Shown: positions 7,778 to 15,197 of the stretch, piece by piece | Layout: every line of letters begins with the position of its first letter | Numbering within the stretch: position 1 is the first letter of the stretch | Assembly (NCBI GenBank): GCA_021372005.1 | Contig: JAJFVC010000088.1 | Location: 41,888 to 105,887 of the forward strand | Source: Planctomycetaceae bacterium | Lineage (GTDB): Bacteria > Planctomycetota > Planctomycetia > Pirellulales > Thermoguttaceae | Reading direction: 5' to 3' | Length of the DNA stretch: 64,000 nucleotides | Notes under the pieces: model-generated | Databases searched by the model: none | What the model was told of the DNA's origin: nothing | What the model saw: the letters and a program-made list of their open reading frames with translations, nothing else | Program-made: the position numbers and the translations under genes

Positions 7778-9055
7778 TCACAAACCTGAGCCGACGCCGG
7801 TCGAGCTGTAAGGCGGGTAGCCGGCGGGCGTCCCGGAGGTCGATGGCGTTGCGACGGTGCTGCTGTGAGGCGTATATTCGCTGGTGCTGCCCGGTCGATA
7901 GGACGGCGTCTCGACCGCGCCGGTCAAACTGGCCGTTGGGGCCGAACTGGCCGCGTTCGAGTTGGGCATCGCCGCGGACGGATCGTTGACCGTCGCGCTG
8001 GGGTTGTACGGCCCGCTGCCGGCGGTTGGCGCTGTCGCGCCGGGCGTGGCGTAACGACTGCCGATCAACGCGGCGGCGCCGGTTGACGTGGCCGAACCGC
8101 CGGTCGTTTGACTCGTGCCGCCATACGCGTTGTTGTTGGCAGGGGCGTTACGATTGTCCGTTGGAGCGGTCCAGGACGCGTTGCCGCCGTTCGAGGCGTT
8201 TCCATAGCGCGCACCCGCATCGCTGTTTGAACCGGCGCCGTACGAGGGCGTCGCGCTGGGTAGGCTGCCATAACGATTATCTGCCGTGGCATTGCCGTAG
8301 CGATCGGCGCTGGGATTGGCCGAACCATAGCGATCCGTGCCGGCCGTGCGGTTGGCATTCGCGCTTGGATAGGGAGTCGCATCGCGCACGGGATTGCCCG
8401 ATCCATACGGCGGTGTGTTGTTTGACGCACCGTAGGCCGTGGTGCCATACGACGAAGGCGCGGAGGCCGGCGGATACGCGGCGGCCGGGTAGGACGAAGA
8501 AGCGTTCGGATAGGAGGGCGAGCTTGAAGGCGCCGCGCCGGCATAGGGATTCACGTTGGAAGGCGAAGCGACGCCGTTGTTGGAATTTCCGTAGGGATTG
8601 TTTGGGGCTGTCGAAGCGTTGTAGGCGCCAACGCCCGGCACTCCCGCCGTGCTGGCCGTGTAGGCCGAGGCGGAGGGATAGCCGGTCGGCGCGACGGCGG
8701 TTGCCGTCGGGTTGGCCGAATTGGTTGTCGGATAAGGATTTTGAGCGGACGGATAGCCGGTGGCCGGCGCCGCGGAGCGCAGAGCCGTGCCTTGCGAAGT
8801 AACCGGCGGCGTCGTCGTGCCGGTTTGGGCGAAGCTCGGAGTGGTTTGGGCGTTTCTGCCCTTCTGGTTGTTGGACGCAACTTCCGCCGGCTTGAGCGGC
8901 GAGCCGACGCCGCTTGGCGAAGCCACCGAGGAAGATGGGAACGGACTGGCGCTGGACCGCGAGCCGAACAGATTCCACCCGCCGCCGTTGGAACAGCCTG
9001 ACAAAACCACGACCGACAGAACGGCCAATCCCCATCGTGCCACGGAAGTTCGCAT
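7778..9055 (-). CDS. lipoprotein with Ser/Pro/Asn/Tyr-rich low-complexity repeats
   Basis: A 425-aa protein with a classic lipoprotein signal peptide: MRTSVARWGLAVLSVVVLSGC, lipobox LSGC with Cys21. After it the whole chain is low complexity in Ser, Pro, Ala, Asn, Gly, Thr and Tyr with loose repeats such as NPYGNS, YPSANANR, RYGNAT, RYGSLPS. GAAGGA ten bases before the ATG at 9055 sets the start. No domain is recognisable; the composition suggests a flexible outer-membrane or cell-wall-attached protein. The Tyr spacing in RYG and YPS units may matter for self-association, which is conjecture. Confidence 0.75.
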   Translation of the reverse strand: MRTSVARWGLAVLSVVVLSGCSNGGGWNLFGSRSSASPFPSSSVASPSGVGSPLKPAEVASNNQKGRNAQTTPSFAQTGTTTPPVTSQGTALRSAAPATGYPSAQNPYPTTNSANPTATAVAPTGYPSASAYTASTAGVPGVGAYNASTAPNNPYGNSNNGVASPSNVNPYAGAAPSSSPSYPNASSSYPAAAYPPASAPSSYGTTAYGASNNTPPYGSGNPVRDATPYPSANANRTAGTDRYGSANPSADRYGNATADNRYGSLPSATPSYGAGSNSDAGARYGNASNGGNASWTAPTDNRNAPANNNAYGGTSQTTGGSATSTGAAALIGSRYATPGATAPTAGSGPYNPSATVNDPSAAMPNSNAASSAPTASLTGAVETPSYRPGSTSEYTPHSSTVATPSTSGTPAGYPPYSSTGVGSGL

Positions 9056-9506
9056 GGTTCGGTGTCCTTCGCAAAAGACGAGAATAACTCGAATCTGCCC
9101 CAAGAACGATTGGAACGAGGTGGAAAAAACTCGGGCGGATTATAGACAGGTCGCCAGATGGGTCAATGCCAGATGGATGCGATTTTTTTGAACGCTGGAC
9201 GGGTGGGCGAAATGGGTAGTGTGTAACGATAGGTCGGCGTGGCTATTTACGGGAAACCACGGCCGACTTGCATGGACACCCGAATGAGCGGTTCACCTAC
9301 CCGGCCATGTTTCTTAGAATCTAGTAGATGGGCAGAGGAACGCAATGGGCAGGAGGACGTGGACCTTCGGAAAACAATTTGTTTTTTACGGCGGCGCTGC
9401 GTTGTATTTTCCGCGGTTTAATTCAATAGGGGCGGACCGCGACGTTGTTCGGCATCTTTGGGGTTATGAAAATCCGACAGGTCTCCTAACGCCGGGAGCA
9501 TCCATT
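9056..9506. other. 451-base intergenic region between divergent genes
   Basis: No gene is supported here. It contains a hairpin at 9233-9267 and an AT-rich tract at 9375-9425, just ahead of the oxidoreductase gene, where a promoter would be expected, though no convincing -35/-10 pair stands out. I checked for transposase or tRNA remnants and saw none. Confidence 0.5.
9233..9267. repeat. stem-loop with 10-bp arms, one bulge
   Basis: GTCGGCGTGG (9233-9242) pairs with CCACGGCCGAC (9257-9267) except for one bulged base, enclosing a 14-base loop. No T-tract follows on either strand. It could be an operator or a leader structure; no known riboswitch is recognised. Confidence 0.4.
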
Positions 9507-10493
9507 ATGAAAGCCGCCTACATTGAACGGTTTGGTTCGCCGGACACCATCTGTTTTGGTTCGTTGCCCAAGCCGAAACCGACGGGCAGCCAGGTCTTGG
9601 TCCGCGTCAAAGCGGTGTCGGTCAATCCGGTGGACACGTACATTCGAGCCGGCAAGTTGGCCGTGGGCACGCCGATGCCATTGATCGTCGGGTGCGATTT
9701 GGCCGGCGTCGTCGAGGCGGTCGGTCCGGAGGCGACGCGATTCGCCAAAGGCGACCGGGTTTGGGGCAGCAATCAAGGGATTTCCGGGCGTCAGGGCACG
9801 TTTGCCGAGTTCGCCGCAGTCGATCAACAATGGCTCTATCCGACTCCGGAAAACGTGTCCGATCAAGAAGCGGCTGCTGTTGCGATGGTCGGGCTGACGT
9901 CGCATCTGGGGTTGTTTCGAGAAGCCCAACTCAAGGCCGGTGAAAATGTTTTCGTCCACGGCGGATCGGGCGGGATTGGCTCCTGTGTGGTTCAGATGGC
10001 CAAAGCGGTCGGCGCCCGGGTTCTCACGACGGCCGGCAGCGACGAAAAGGTCAAAATTTGCCGGCGACTCGGCGCCACCATGGTGGTCAACTACAAGACG
10101 CAGGACGTTGACGTGGCGATCGAGAAGTTTGGCCCGATCCACGTCTGGTTCGAGAACTTGCGGGAACATGATTTTGAGCGGGTTCTTCGCCATTTAGCGC
10201 TCCGGGGACGCATTGTGGTCATGGCGGGTCGAGAGTCGCACCCGGTGTTTCCGATGGGCTTGTTCTATTGGAAGGATGCCCAATTGCTGGGATATGCGTT
10301 GCTGAACGCTTCCGCCGAGGAGCAGCGTAAATCTGCGGCGGAAATCAATCGCTGGATGAGCAAAGGCAAACTGCGGCCTCGCATTGACCGCGTATTGCCG
10401 TTGTCCGAGGCGGCCGCCGCGCATCAATTGCAGGAAGAAAACACCTTGGGCAAGGCCGGCACGTTGGCCGGAAAAATTGTCCTGGTTCCATGA
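9507..10493 (+). CDS. NADPH:quinone reductase-like oxidoreductase (zinc-free MDR family)
   Basis: A 328-aa medium-chain dehydrogenase/reductase. It starts MKAAYIERFGSP, typical of the quinone-oxidoreductase branch, with GGGAG eight bases upstream. The N-terminal GroES-like domain has VKAVSVNPVDTYIRAG and GCDLAGVVEAVG. The Rossmann domain has the NADPH-binding GGSGGIGSCVVQMAKAVGA. The Cys/His zinc ligands of alcohol dehydrogenases are absent, as expected for quinone reductases. Likely reduces quinones or enone-type electrophiles using NADPH; the true substrate is not predictable. Single gene, divergent from the repetitive lipoprotein. Confidence 0.88.
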   Translation: MKAAYIERFGSPDTICFGSLPKPKPTGSQVLVRVKAVSVNPVDTYIRAGKLAVGTPMPLIVGCDLAGVVEAVGPEATRFAKGDRVWGSNQGISGRQGTFAEFAAVDQQWLYPTPENVSDQEAAAVAMVGLTSHLGLFREAQLKAGENVFVHGGSGGIGSCVVQMAKAVGARVLTTAGSDEKVKICRRLGATMVVNYKTQDVDVAIEKFGPIHVWFENLREHDFERVLRHLALRGRIVVMAGRESHPVFPMGLFYWKDAQLLGYALLNASAEEQRKSAAEINRWMSKGKLRPRIDRVLPLSEAAAAHQLQEENTLGKAGTLAGKIVLVP

Positions 10494-10986
10494 CTCCACG
10501 GTCTTCTGCGAGTGGATCTCGCCGCTCGTCTCGAAAGCGACGCGACGAAGCGCCTTAAGGCTTGAACCGCGCCGGCGATCTTTCGCTGCACGGCGATTCG
10601 CCGCGGTCTTCCAAGGTTCAGCGGTGGTGGCCGTTCTGAAAAATCTACGGTCGCGCTTTGCGTCCGTCGCAGAGTCGCGCTTTGCGTCCGTCGACGGGGC
10701 TCCGCCGCGCGCTGTGCAGAGTCGAAAAACGGCTTAACCCGATTGGCCGCAAGGCGGTTGCGTCGCCATTTTCCATTTTGCGGCGATCTCGGCACGTTCC
10801 TTGCATTCTGAAGGGGCACATCCAAGAGTTCGCGTCCCGGAACTAACATCGCAAAAGGTGTGACAGAGGCATTTCAAGGAAGAACGCGCAAGAGTCGGTG
10901 ATTTGCATCGGTCATTGTGCGGAGCGATGGTGGCGAAAGGGCGTTGTGGTGATCGTGGAAACAGAGTTGAGTCAAGGAGCAGCCAA
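10494..10986. other. 493-base gene-free region with a short tandem repeat
   Basis: No supported gene on either strand. It holds a 20-bp direct repeat (10650-10693) and several short self-complementary stretches, for example GCCTTAAGGC near 10552. Composition is ordinary. It separates the oxidoreductase gene from the small-gene island and probably holds that island's promoter toward its right end. Confidence 0.5.
10650..10693. repeat. two perfect 20-bp direct repeats, 4 bases apart
   Basis: GTCGCGCTTTGCGTCCGTCG occurs at 10650-10669 and again at 10674-10693. The two copies are identical. Could be a protein-binding tandem site or slippage product; no third copy nearby. Confidence 0.7.
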
Positions 10987-11490
10987 GTGAATTCCGTGCG
11001 AGCGCAAACTGCCGCCGACATCCTTTTGCTGTATCCGGGCGGATCGTTGCGGGACCAGATTCAATCTTGGTCCCGACGTCATCCGGATCGGAGCGTGAGG
11101 ATTTCGTTCGAGCGTTCGTTGCCGAGCGTCCGGATGTTGTCGCGACACGTCGATCTGACGGTGATCGATGCAACCGACGACCACGCCTGGGCGGCGGACG
11201 CGTTTCTGCAGGCGGCGAATTGCCGAGGGGCCGACCGAGTCGTCGTTTACACCGAAAAAACGAACGAGGACTTGGAGTTGTTCATCCGTATGTATGGGGC
11301 GCTGTTCATGCTGGGCCCCGTGTTGGAGGAGCAATGGAAGGATTTTTTCGAGGCCCGATTGCGGGCTCGGCCGTCGTGGCGCGTCGTGTTTCCGCCCGAA
11401 ACGGAATCGTCCGAATCGTCGCCGGAAATTTTTCGATTCCCGACGCGTTTGGATTTCCACCGGCCGCGTTTTGATTTTGGCATCAACTAA
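10987..11490 (+). CDS. receiver-like domain protein without the phosphorylation pocket (tentative)
   Basis: A 167-aa soluble protein. The GTG start at 10987 is chosen for AAGGAG seven bases upstream. Alternating strands and helices resemble a CheY-type receiver: ILLLYPGG as first strand, DLTVIDATD as third strand, RVVVYTEKTNED with a Thr at the fourth, ALFMLGPVLEEQW at the fifth. The acidic pair after strand 1 and the conserved Lys after strand 5 are missing, so if it is a receiver it is a degenerate one. The C-terminal 35 residues are Ser/Glu/Phe-rich and probably flexible. It is the first gene of the island 10987-15171 and precedes the run of proteins ending in Ala-Ala, so it may regulate or recognise them. 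Fold assignment is by eye only. Confidence 0.5.
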   Translation: MNSVRAQTAADILLLYPGGSLRDQIQSWSRRHPDRSVRISFERSLPSVRMLSRHVDLTVIDATDDHAWAADAFLQAANCRGADRVVVYTEKTNEDLELFIRMYGALFMLGPVLEEQWKDFFEARLRARPSWRVVFPPETESSESSPEIFRFPTRLDFHRPRFDFGIN

Positions 11491-11544
11491 GCGTTTTTTG
11501 CGATCCCCGCGTTTTACATACTTTTCGAGAAAAAGGAAGCTGTC

Positions 11545-11739
11545 ATGAACAATCAGGCGACGCCATCCACGGGAACTGCGACTCCCCATTTACGGGTGTT
11601 TTGGGGAGTGGGATCCCAAGAGCCAGATGATCCGCCGCCGGGAGCCGCGTCAGCGATTCAGCCCGATCCGTTGCACAAAGACGTGTTGGTGGTGGATCGG
11701 AGCCAGTTGCAGCCGCTTTCGTCGCGATTTGCCGCGTGA
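11545..11739 (+). CDS. small protein of the 10987-15171 island, C-terminus RFAA
   Basis: A 64-aa hydrophilic protein, rich in Pro, Ser and Gln in its first half, with the short hydrophobic patch DVLVVDRSQL near residue 45. AAAAGGAAG lies about six bases before the ATG. It matches no family I know. Its last four residues RFAA resemble the endings of the next four genes (LRRAA, NRAA, LRRAA, LRRAA). Its stop is 24 bases before the next start. Confidence 0.55.
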   Translation: MNNQATPSTGTATPHLRVFWGVGSQEPDDPPPGAASAIQPDPLHKDVLVVDRSQLQPLSSRFAA

Positions 11740-11762
11740 GCGCAGCCATGGAGAAGACACTT

Positions 11763-12314
11763 ATGTTGCGAACGCTATTTTTTTCACAATGGGTTTGGAG
11801 TTCGTTGATCGTCCTTGCGTTGGCGTCGACGGGGCTCGCGTCCGATGTCGGGGATCAAGGGGCAGGCGAGCAACTTTTCATTCCCTCGGTGGAAGAGTCG
11901 CCCACTTCCTCCGAAAACCAGCCGTTTAACGACAACCAGGCGACGCCGAATCCCTCTTTGAAGACCGACCGCGCCGACTTCGCGGCGACGCCTTCGCGAA
12001 CGCGCCCGACGGCCGCGTCGACGCATCGAACGGCGGTGTCGCCTTATAGGGCGGAGACGCCCGGCTGGACCTGGGGACTGGCCGCGCTGGGCGCGGTCAC
12101 GATGATGGTCGTTCCGTTGTATTGGGTGTTTCGGCGAAAACGCACGTCGCCGCGTTTTGGCGTGATGCTGATGTCCGAGGAACCGCCGCGTCGCGCCCGA
12201 GCGTCGTCGCAGACGTTCCTGGCCGCCAGTTTGATTCAGACGCAGCAAACGAGCGACAAGTTTGCAGAGGTGCTTTACACGGAACAACGAAAGAAATTGC
12301 GACGCGCGGCATAA
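11763..12314 (+). CDS. type I membrane protein, LFIP/LRRAA family, copy 1
   Basis: A 183-aa protein of no known family. It has a signal peptide (about 1-24, ends ALASTGLAS), an extracytoplasmic Ser/Thr/Pro-rich stretch starting QLFIPSVEES, a membrane helix WGLAALGAVTMMVVPLYWVF at about 100-120, the basic stop-transfer RRKR, and a cytoplasmic tail ending KKLRRAA. The start at 11763 follows GGAGAAG by eight bases; an in-frame ATG at 11748 is possible. The LFIP motif after the signal peptide, the single helix, the basic anchor and the LRRAA end are shared with the gene at 13091; the last three also with 13812. Confidence 0.65.
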   Translation: MLRTLFFSQWVWSSLIVLALASTGLASDVGDQGAGEQLFIPSVEESPTSSENQPFNDNQATPNPSLKTDRADFAATPSRTRPTAASTHRTAVSPYRAETPGWTWGLAALGAVTMMVVPLYWVFRRKRTSPRFGVMLMSEEPPRRARASSQTFLAASLIQTQQTSDKFAEVLYTEQRKKLRRAA

Positions 12315-12442
12315 TCGCCGCCCGTGCGAGGATGGGCCTCCCAAGGCCGGTTTCGGAAAGCGACGGCGGACCGGCTCCGTCGATTTTCCACCCTACAACG
12401 CCGGATCGAGACCATTTTTTACTTCTCGGAGGTAGCTTTAGC

Positions 12443-12676
12443 ATGAACACCATTTTGAAACGTCTCCATCAGTTGGGCGAGGATGACCTGTTGAGTCTGA
12501 GCGAGGCGATCGATGTCGAATTGGAGCAGCGTCAAGGGCGAATGGACAACGTGCCCGATTCGGCCAGACGACGGGCCTTGGCTCGCGGACAGAGCTATCG
12601 TCGCTGCAACGGCGCCTCGGCGCCGCCGATCCGCGCAATCGGTTTGCGCGACATTCGTCGCAATCGGGCGGCTTAG
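12443..12676 (+). CDS. small protein of the island, C-terminus NRAA
   Basis: A 77-aa soluble protein. The first 32 residues form an acidic amphipathic helix pair (LHQLGEDDLLSLSEAIDVEL); the rest is strongly basic, ending IRRNRAA. CTCGGAGG lies about ten bases before the ATG at 12443. No family recognised. The acidic head and basic tail suggest a protein-protein or nucleic-acid contact. It lies between two copies of the LRRAA membrane proteins and shares the Ala-Ala end. Confidence 0.5.
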   Translation: MNTILKRLHQLGEDDLLSLSEAIDVELEQRQGRMDNVPDSARRRALARGQSYRRCNGASAPPIRAIGLRDIRRNRAA

Positions 12677-13090
12677 TTTTACGAGACAAGTCCTCAACAA
12701 GGCATTGAGACGGCGATGGGCGTGCGGGGAGTCGATTTTTTCGCGTGGAGGGCAGGATCGGCCGTCGTCGGTGGAGAGGGCGGAGTTCCACAGCAATCGG
12801 GGCTCCGGGGTGTGTGGGCCTAAGGTGTGCCATGCGGTAGACCGTGCGTCGAAGGACGTCGTTCTCCGCGACAAAAACGATGGGTGGGCGTCGTCTGTCG
12901 CAGCGGGAACGGGCGGAAGGCGCGCGGCGGTTTTGGGATCAGGGTCAGAGAAAAGGAACAAGGGGCGACAGGGAGCGGAAGTTACAGGGGTTCGCCGTTG
13001 TGCTGCGCATTGCGTCGGAGTGACCGTCGCCGGGCTGTGTGTGCATCGCCGCGGGGAGCCAAACAGTCGTTTTTTGAAAAGGATGATACG
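12677..13090. other. 414-base region without a supported gene inside the island
   Basis: Purine-rich on the plus strand (GGGATCAGGG, AAAAGGAACAAGGGG and similar runs at about 12935-12980). No reading frame here has plausible composition; those open are Arg/Cys/Gly-rich shadows. It may carry a promoter or leader for the gene at 13091, but no clear element is visible. Confidence 0.45.
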
Positions 13091-13675
13091 ATGCGTGTGC
13101 AACGGATCACGGCGACGTTCATCGCCAGGTTGATTGTTTGTTGCGCCTTGGGCGTGTTTTGCTGCAATAGCTACGTCGCGTTGGCGGACGACGGTCAAGG
13201 GTTGTTTATTCCTCAGGCGGATTCCTCGAATTCCGAAACGGCCGGCAATTATTGGACCGGCCGGCAAGCGACGACAGCGGGTTCTGCGGAGCGGTCCGTG
13301 GCCAGGACCTATGCGGTGCAGCGACGACCCGTCGCAGGCCATAGCCTCCCGCGATTGTTTCCGGAAGTCAAATCGACCACGATTGCGAAGATCGTTCGGA
13401 CCATGTTGCCTTGGGGCGTCGGGCTGTTGGCAACGGCCGGCTTGATCATGGCGTTGACGGGCGTCGTGCGTCAACGGCGCTCGAAGGTTGGTTTTCTGGT
13501 GCGGTCCACCCCGAACGTCCGCAATGCGCAGGTCGGTTGGGTTGACCGCGATCCGGCTCGACCCGTGTTGGCGCTGCGGCTGATGCAAACCGATTTGCCG
13601 GAACCGCAGCATCACTTTGTCGATGCGCAGTTCGGAGAGGAAGAAGAAGTGCGCCCGTTGCGTCGGGCGGCTTGA
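13091..13675 (+). CDS. type I membrane protein, LFIP/LRRAA family, copy 2
   Basis: A 194-aa protein with the same plan as the product of 11763: a signal peptide (about 1-33, RLIVCCALGVFCC then ALA), GQGLFIPQADSS just after it, an extracytoplasmic linker, a helix MLPWGVGLLATAGLIMALTG at about 98-118, the basic RQRRSK, and a tail of about 70 residues ending RPLRRAA. AAAAGGA lies eight bases before the ATG. The tail is acidic near its end (FGEEEEV) before the basic terminus. Function unknown; a paralogue of copy 1 by architecture and by the shared LFIP and LRRAA motifs rather than by overall identity. Confidence 0.65.
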   Translation: MRVQRITATFIARLIVCCALGVFCCNSYVALADDGQGLFIPQADSSNSETAGNYWTGRQATTAGSAERSVARTYAVQRRPVAGHSLPRLFPEVKSTTIAKIVRTMLPWGVGLLATAGLIMALTGVVRQRRSKVGFLVRSTPNVRNAQVGWVDRDPARPVLALRLMQTDLPEPQHHFVDAQFGEEEEVRPLRRAA

Positions 13676-13811
13676 CACATGGCGTGCGAAAAGTGAACGC
13701 CGGCGCCGCACGTTGGGCCGGTGAGATCGTCGGGGCGGTGAAGGGCGAGGGCGTTGGCGAAAACGGCACAACGGTGCGAAGATCGGATCTCTGTAGGGAG
13801 ATATCGCAGTG

Positions 13812-14648
13812 ATGCGAGTGATTGAGTTGGTTGTGATTGTCTCGGCCGCGGTGGTGTTGTCGGACGATAGTTCGTCGGGCAATGACCGCATGCGGACGCC
13901 TTGCCGATCACCCGCGACGCGCGCGGCTGTGCAGGAAGCCAAAAATGTCGCCGGGCGGCGGCTCGGTTTGGAATGGGAAAGCGGTGGTGAATCTCAACAC
14001 CGTTCGTCGTTCGATTGGATGGACCTGGTTTCTTGGAACGATGATTCCGTGACGACTCCATTCTCGCCATCGTCGTGGCGCCCCGGGGACGCGGCGATCG
14101 AGGTGAACTTCTCCCCGAGCATTGTTGCGGCGCCAGTGGACGACGATGCGGTTCAAGGAGACGTTTGGTCGTCCGACGTCGCTGCGGCGGCTAACCGTCG
14201 AGGAACGTCTTGCTCGCCGCCGATGGTTGCGACCTCGCCGGTCTTTTGTGAGGACGCGGCCGGTTGTCCGCCGAACGGTTTGTGGGAGGAGTCCGCGGAT
14301 GTGTTCAGGACCATCGTGGTCGGCCTGCCGGCGTTGATGGGAGTATTGCTGTTCGTCGGCCACGCCGCGCGTCAATGGATGCGTTGGCGTCTTGCCAAAA
14401 ACCGCGCTCAGCGCGCGTCGTGCGACGGCGAGGAGGTTGCGGTGTTGGAGGATCGAGTGGAACAGCCGCCGCTGGTGTTCAGCTTGGTGGAACGCGAAGC
14501 CCGCCGCGCCGCGCAAAGGGCCAAGTTGTCCGCGGACCGCCGGCCTTCGCTGTTGCCATCCAACGAGTTTGGGCGGGATCGGCCGACCATGATCCCGTTG
14601 CCGGTGTCGTTCATGGTCGGTGGAGAAAGACTTCGGAGAGCCGCATAA
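13812..14648 (+). CDS. type I membrane protein, LRRAA family, copy 3
   Basis: A 278-aa protein. It has a hydrophobic N-terminus (IELVVIVSAAVVL) that could be a short signal peptide, an acidic Ser-rich exterior with four Cys (PCRSPA, TSCSPP, FCEDAAGCPP), a membrane helix TIVVGLPALMGVLLFVGHA near 165-183, a very basic stretch (RQWMRWRLAKNRAQR), and a cytoplasmic tail ending GERLRRAA. GTAGGGAG lies about 11 bases before the ATG at 13812; a GTG three bases earlier is also possible. It lacks the LFIP motif of the other two copies. Confidence 0.6.
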   Translation: MRVIELVVIVSAAVVLSDDSSSGNDRMRTPCRSPATRAAVQEAKNVAGRRLGLEWESGGESQHRSSFDWMDLVSWNDDSVTTPFSPSSWRPGDAAIEVNFSPSIVAAPVDDDAVQGDVWSSDVAAAANRRGTSCSPPMVATSPVFCEDAAGCPPNGLWEESADVFRTIVVGLPALMGVLLFVGHAARQWMRWRLAKNRAQRASCDGEEVAVLEDRVEQPPLVFSLVEREARRAAQRAKLSADRRPSLLPSNEFGRDRPTMIPLPVSFMVGGERLRRAA

Positions 14649-14676
14649 CCCGGGATGTTTTGAGGGGAGGTGCCCC

Positions 14677-15171
14677 ATGGACGACTCATTACGGCGAATG
14701 TCCGAGTACTTCGGGCCGGGATATCGCGTTCTGAACGTTCATTTCACGCGGATGGACGCCAAACAAGAGGCGGATGCGACGTTGGGCGGGTTTGGGGAGG
14801 GGGCGGTTTCCACGTCGCGCGATCTGGCGACGACGCAAAGTGCGAGGCCGAAATCGTGGAAGCATCCCATTCCGAGGCGGTTGGGGCTCTCGGGGGTTGG
14901 CGGGCTTTCCGCTCGGCGACGTCGAGCCCGCTTGGCGTCGGGCCGGAAGGCGTCGTTTCATCTCCAACAGACGCCGGTGTTTTTGGCGGCGGCGGGCATT
15001 GCGTTGTCGTTGGTGTTGGCGATGACCTTGCCCGCTCAAAAAATCCGCCGTGCGACCGCGTTGGAATTCGTCCGTCCGCGTGATTGTCCAACGGTCGAGG
15101 CCGAGTCCGTGTTGTTTTCGGCCGTCTGCGATCGTTGGGATTATGCGCCGTTGTCCAAGTCGTCCTGGTGA
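14677..15171 (+). CDS. single-pass membrane protein, last gene of the island
   Basis: A 164-aa protein unlike any family I know. The start at 14677 follows GAGGGGAGG by about five bases. The first 100 residues are hydrophilic, and basic toward their end (RRRRARLASGRK). One helix follows (TPVFLAAAGIALSLVLAMTL) at about 107-126, then a 38-residue tail with two Cys that ends SKSSW. Without a signal peptide and with the basic segment before the helix, the N-terminal part should be cytoplasmic, the reverse of its neighbours. It does not end in Ala-Ala. It starts 28 bases after the preceding stop, so it is probably co-transcribed. Confidence 0.55.
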   Translation: MDDSLRRMSEYFGPGYRVLNVHFTRMDAKQEADATLGGFGEGAVSTSRDLATTQSARPKSWKHPIPRRLGLSGVGGLSARRRRARLASGRKASFHLQQTPVFLAAAGIALSLVLAMTLPAQKIRRATALEFVRPRDCPTVEAESVLFSAVCDRWDYAPLSKSSW

Positions 15172-15197
15172 AGTCGACTCGGTCGCCGCAAGTCGCT

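Noticed and set aside
9056..9506. Possible insertion-sequence remnant suggested by the hairpin and AT-rich tract
   Set aside because: No transposase fragment, terminal repeats or target duplication are visible.
12419..13942. Long minus-strand open frame of 507 codons opposite the small-gene island
   Set aside because: Its protein is Arg/Pro/His/Thr-rich without hydrophobic core or motif, lacks a ribosome site, and lies opposite genes with signal peptides, helices and good ribosome sites.
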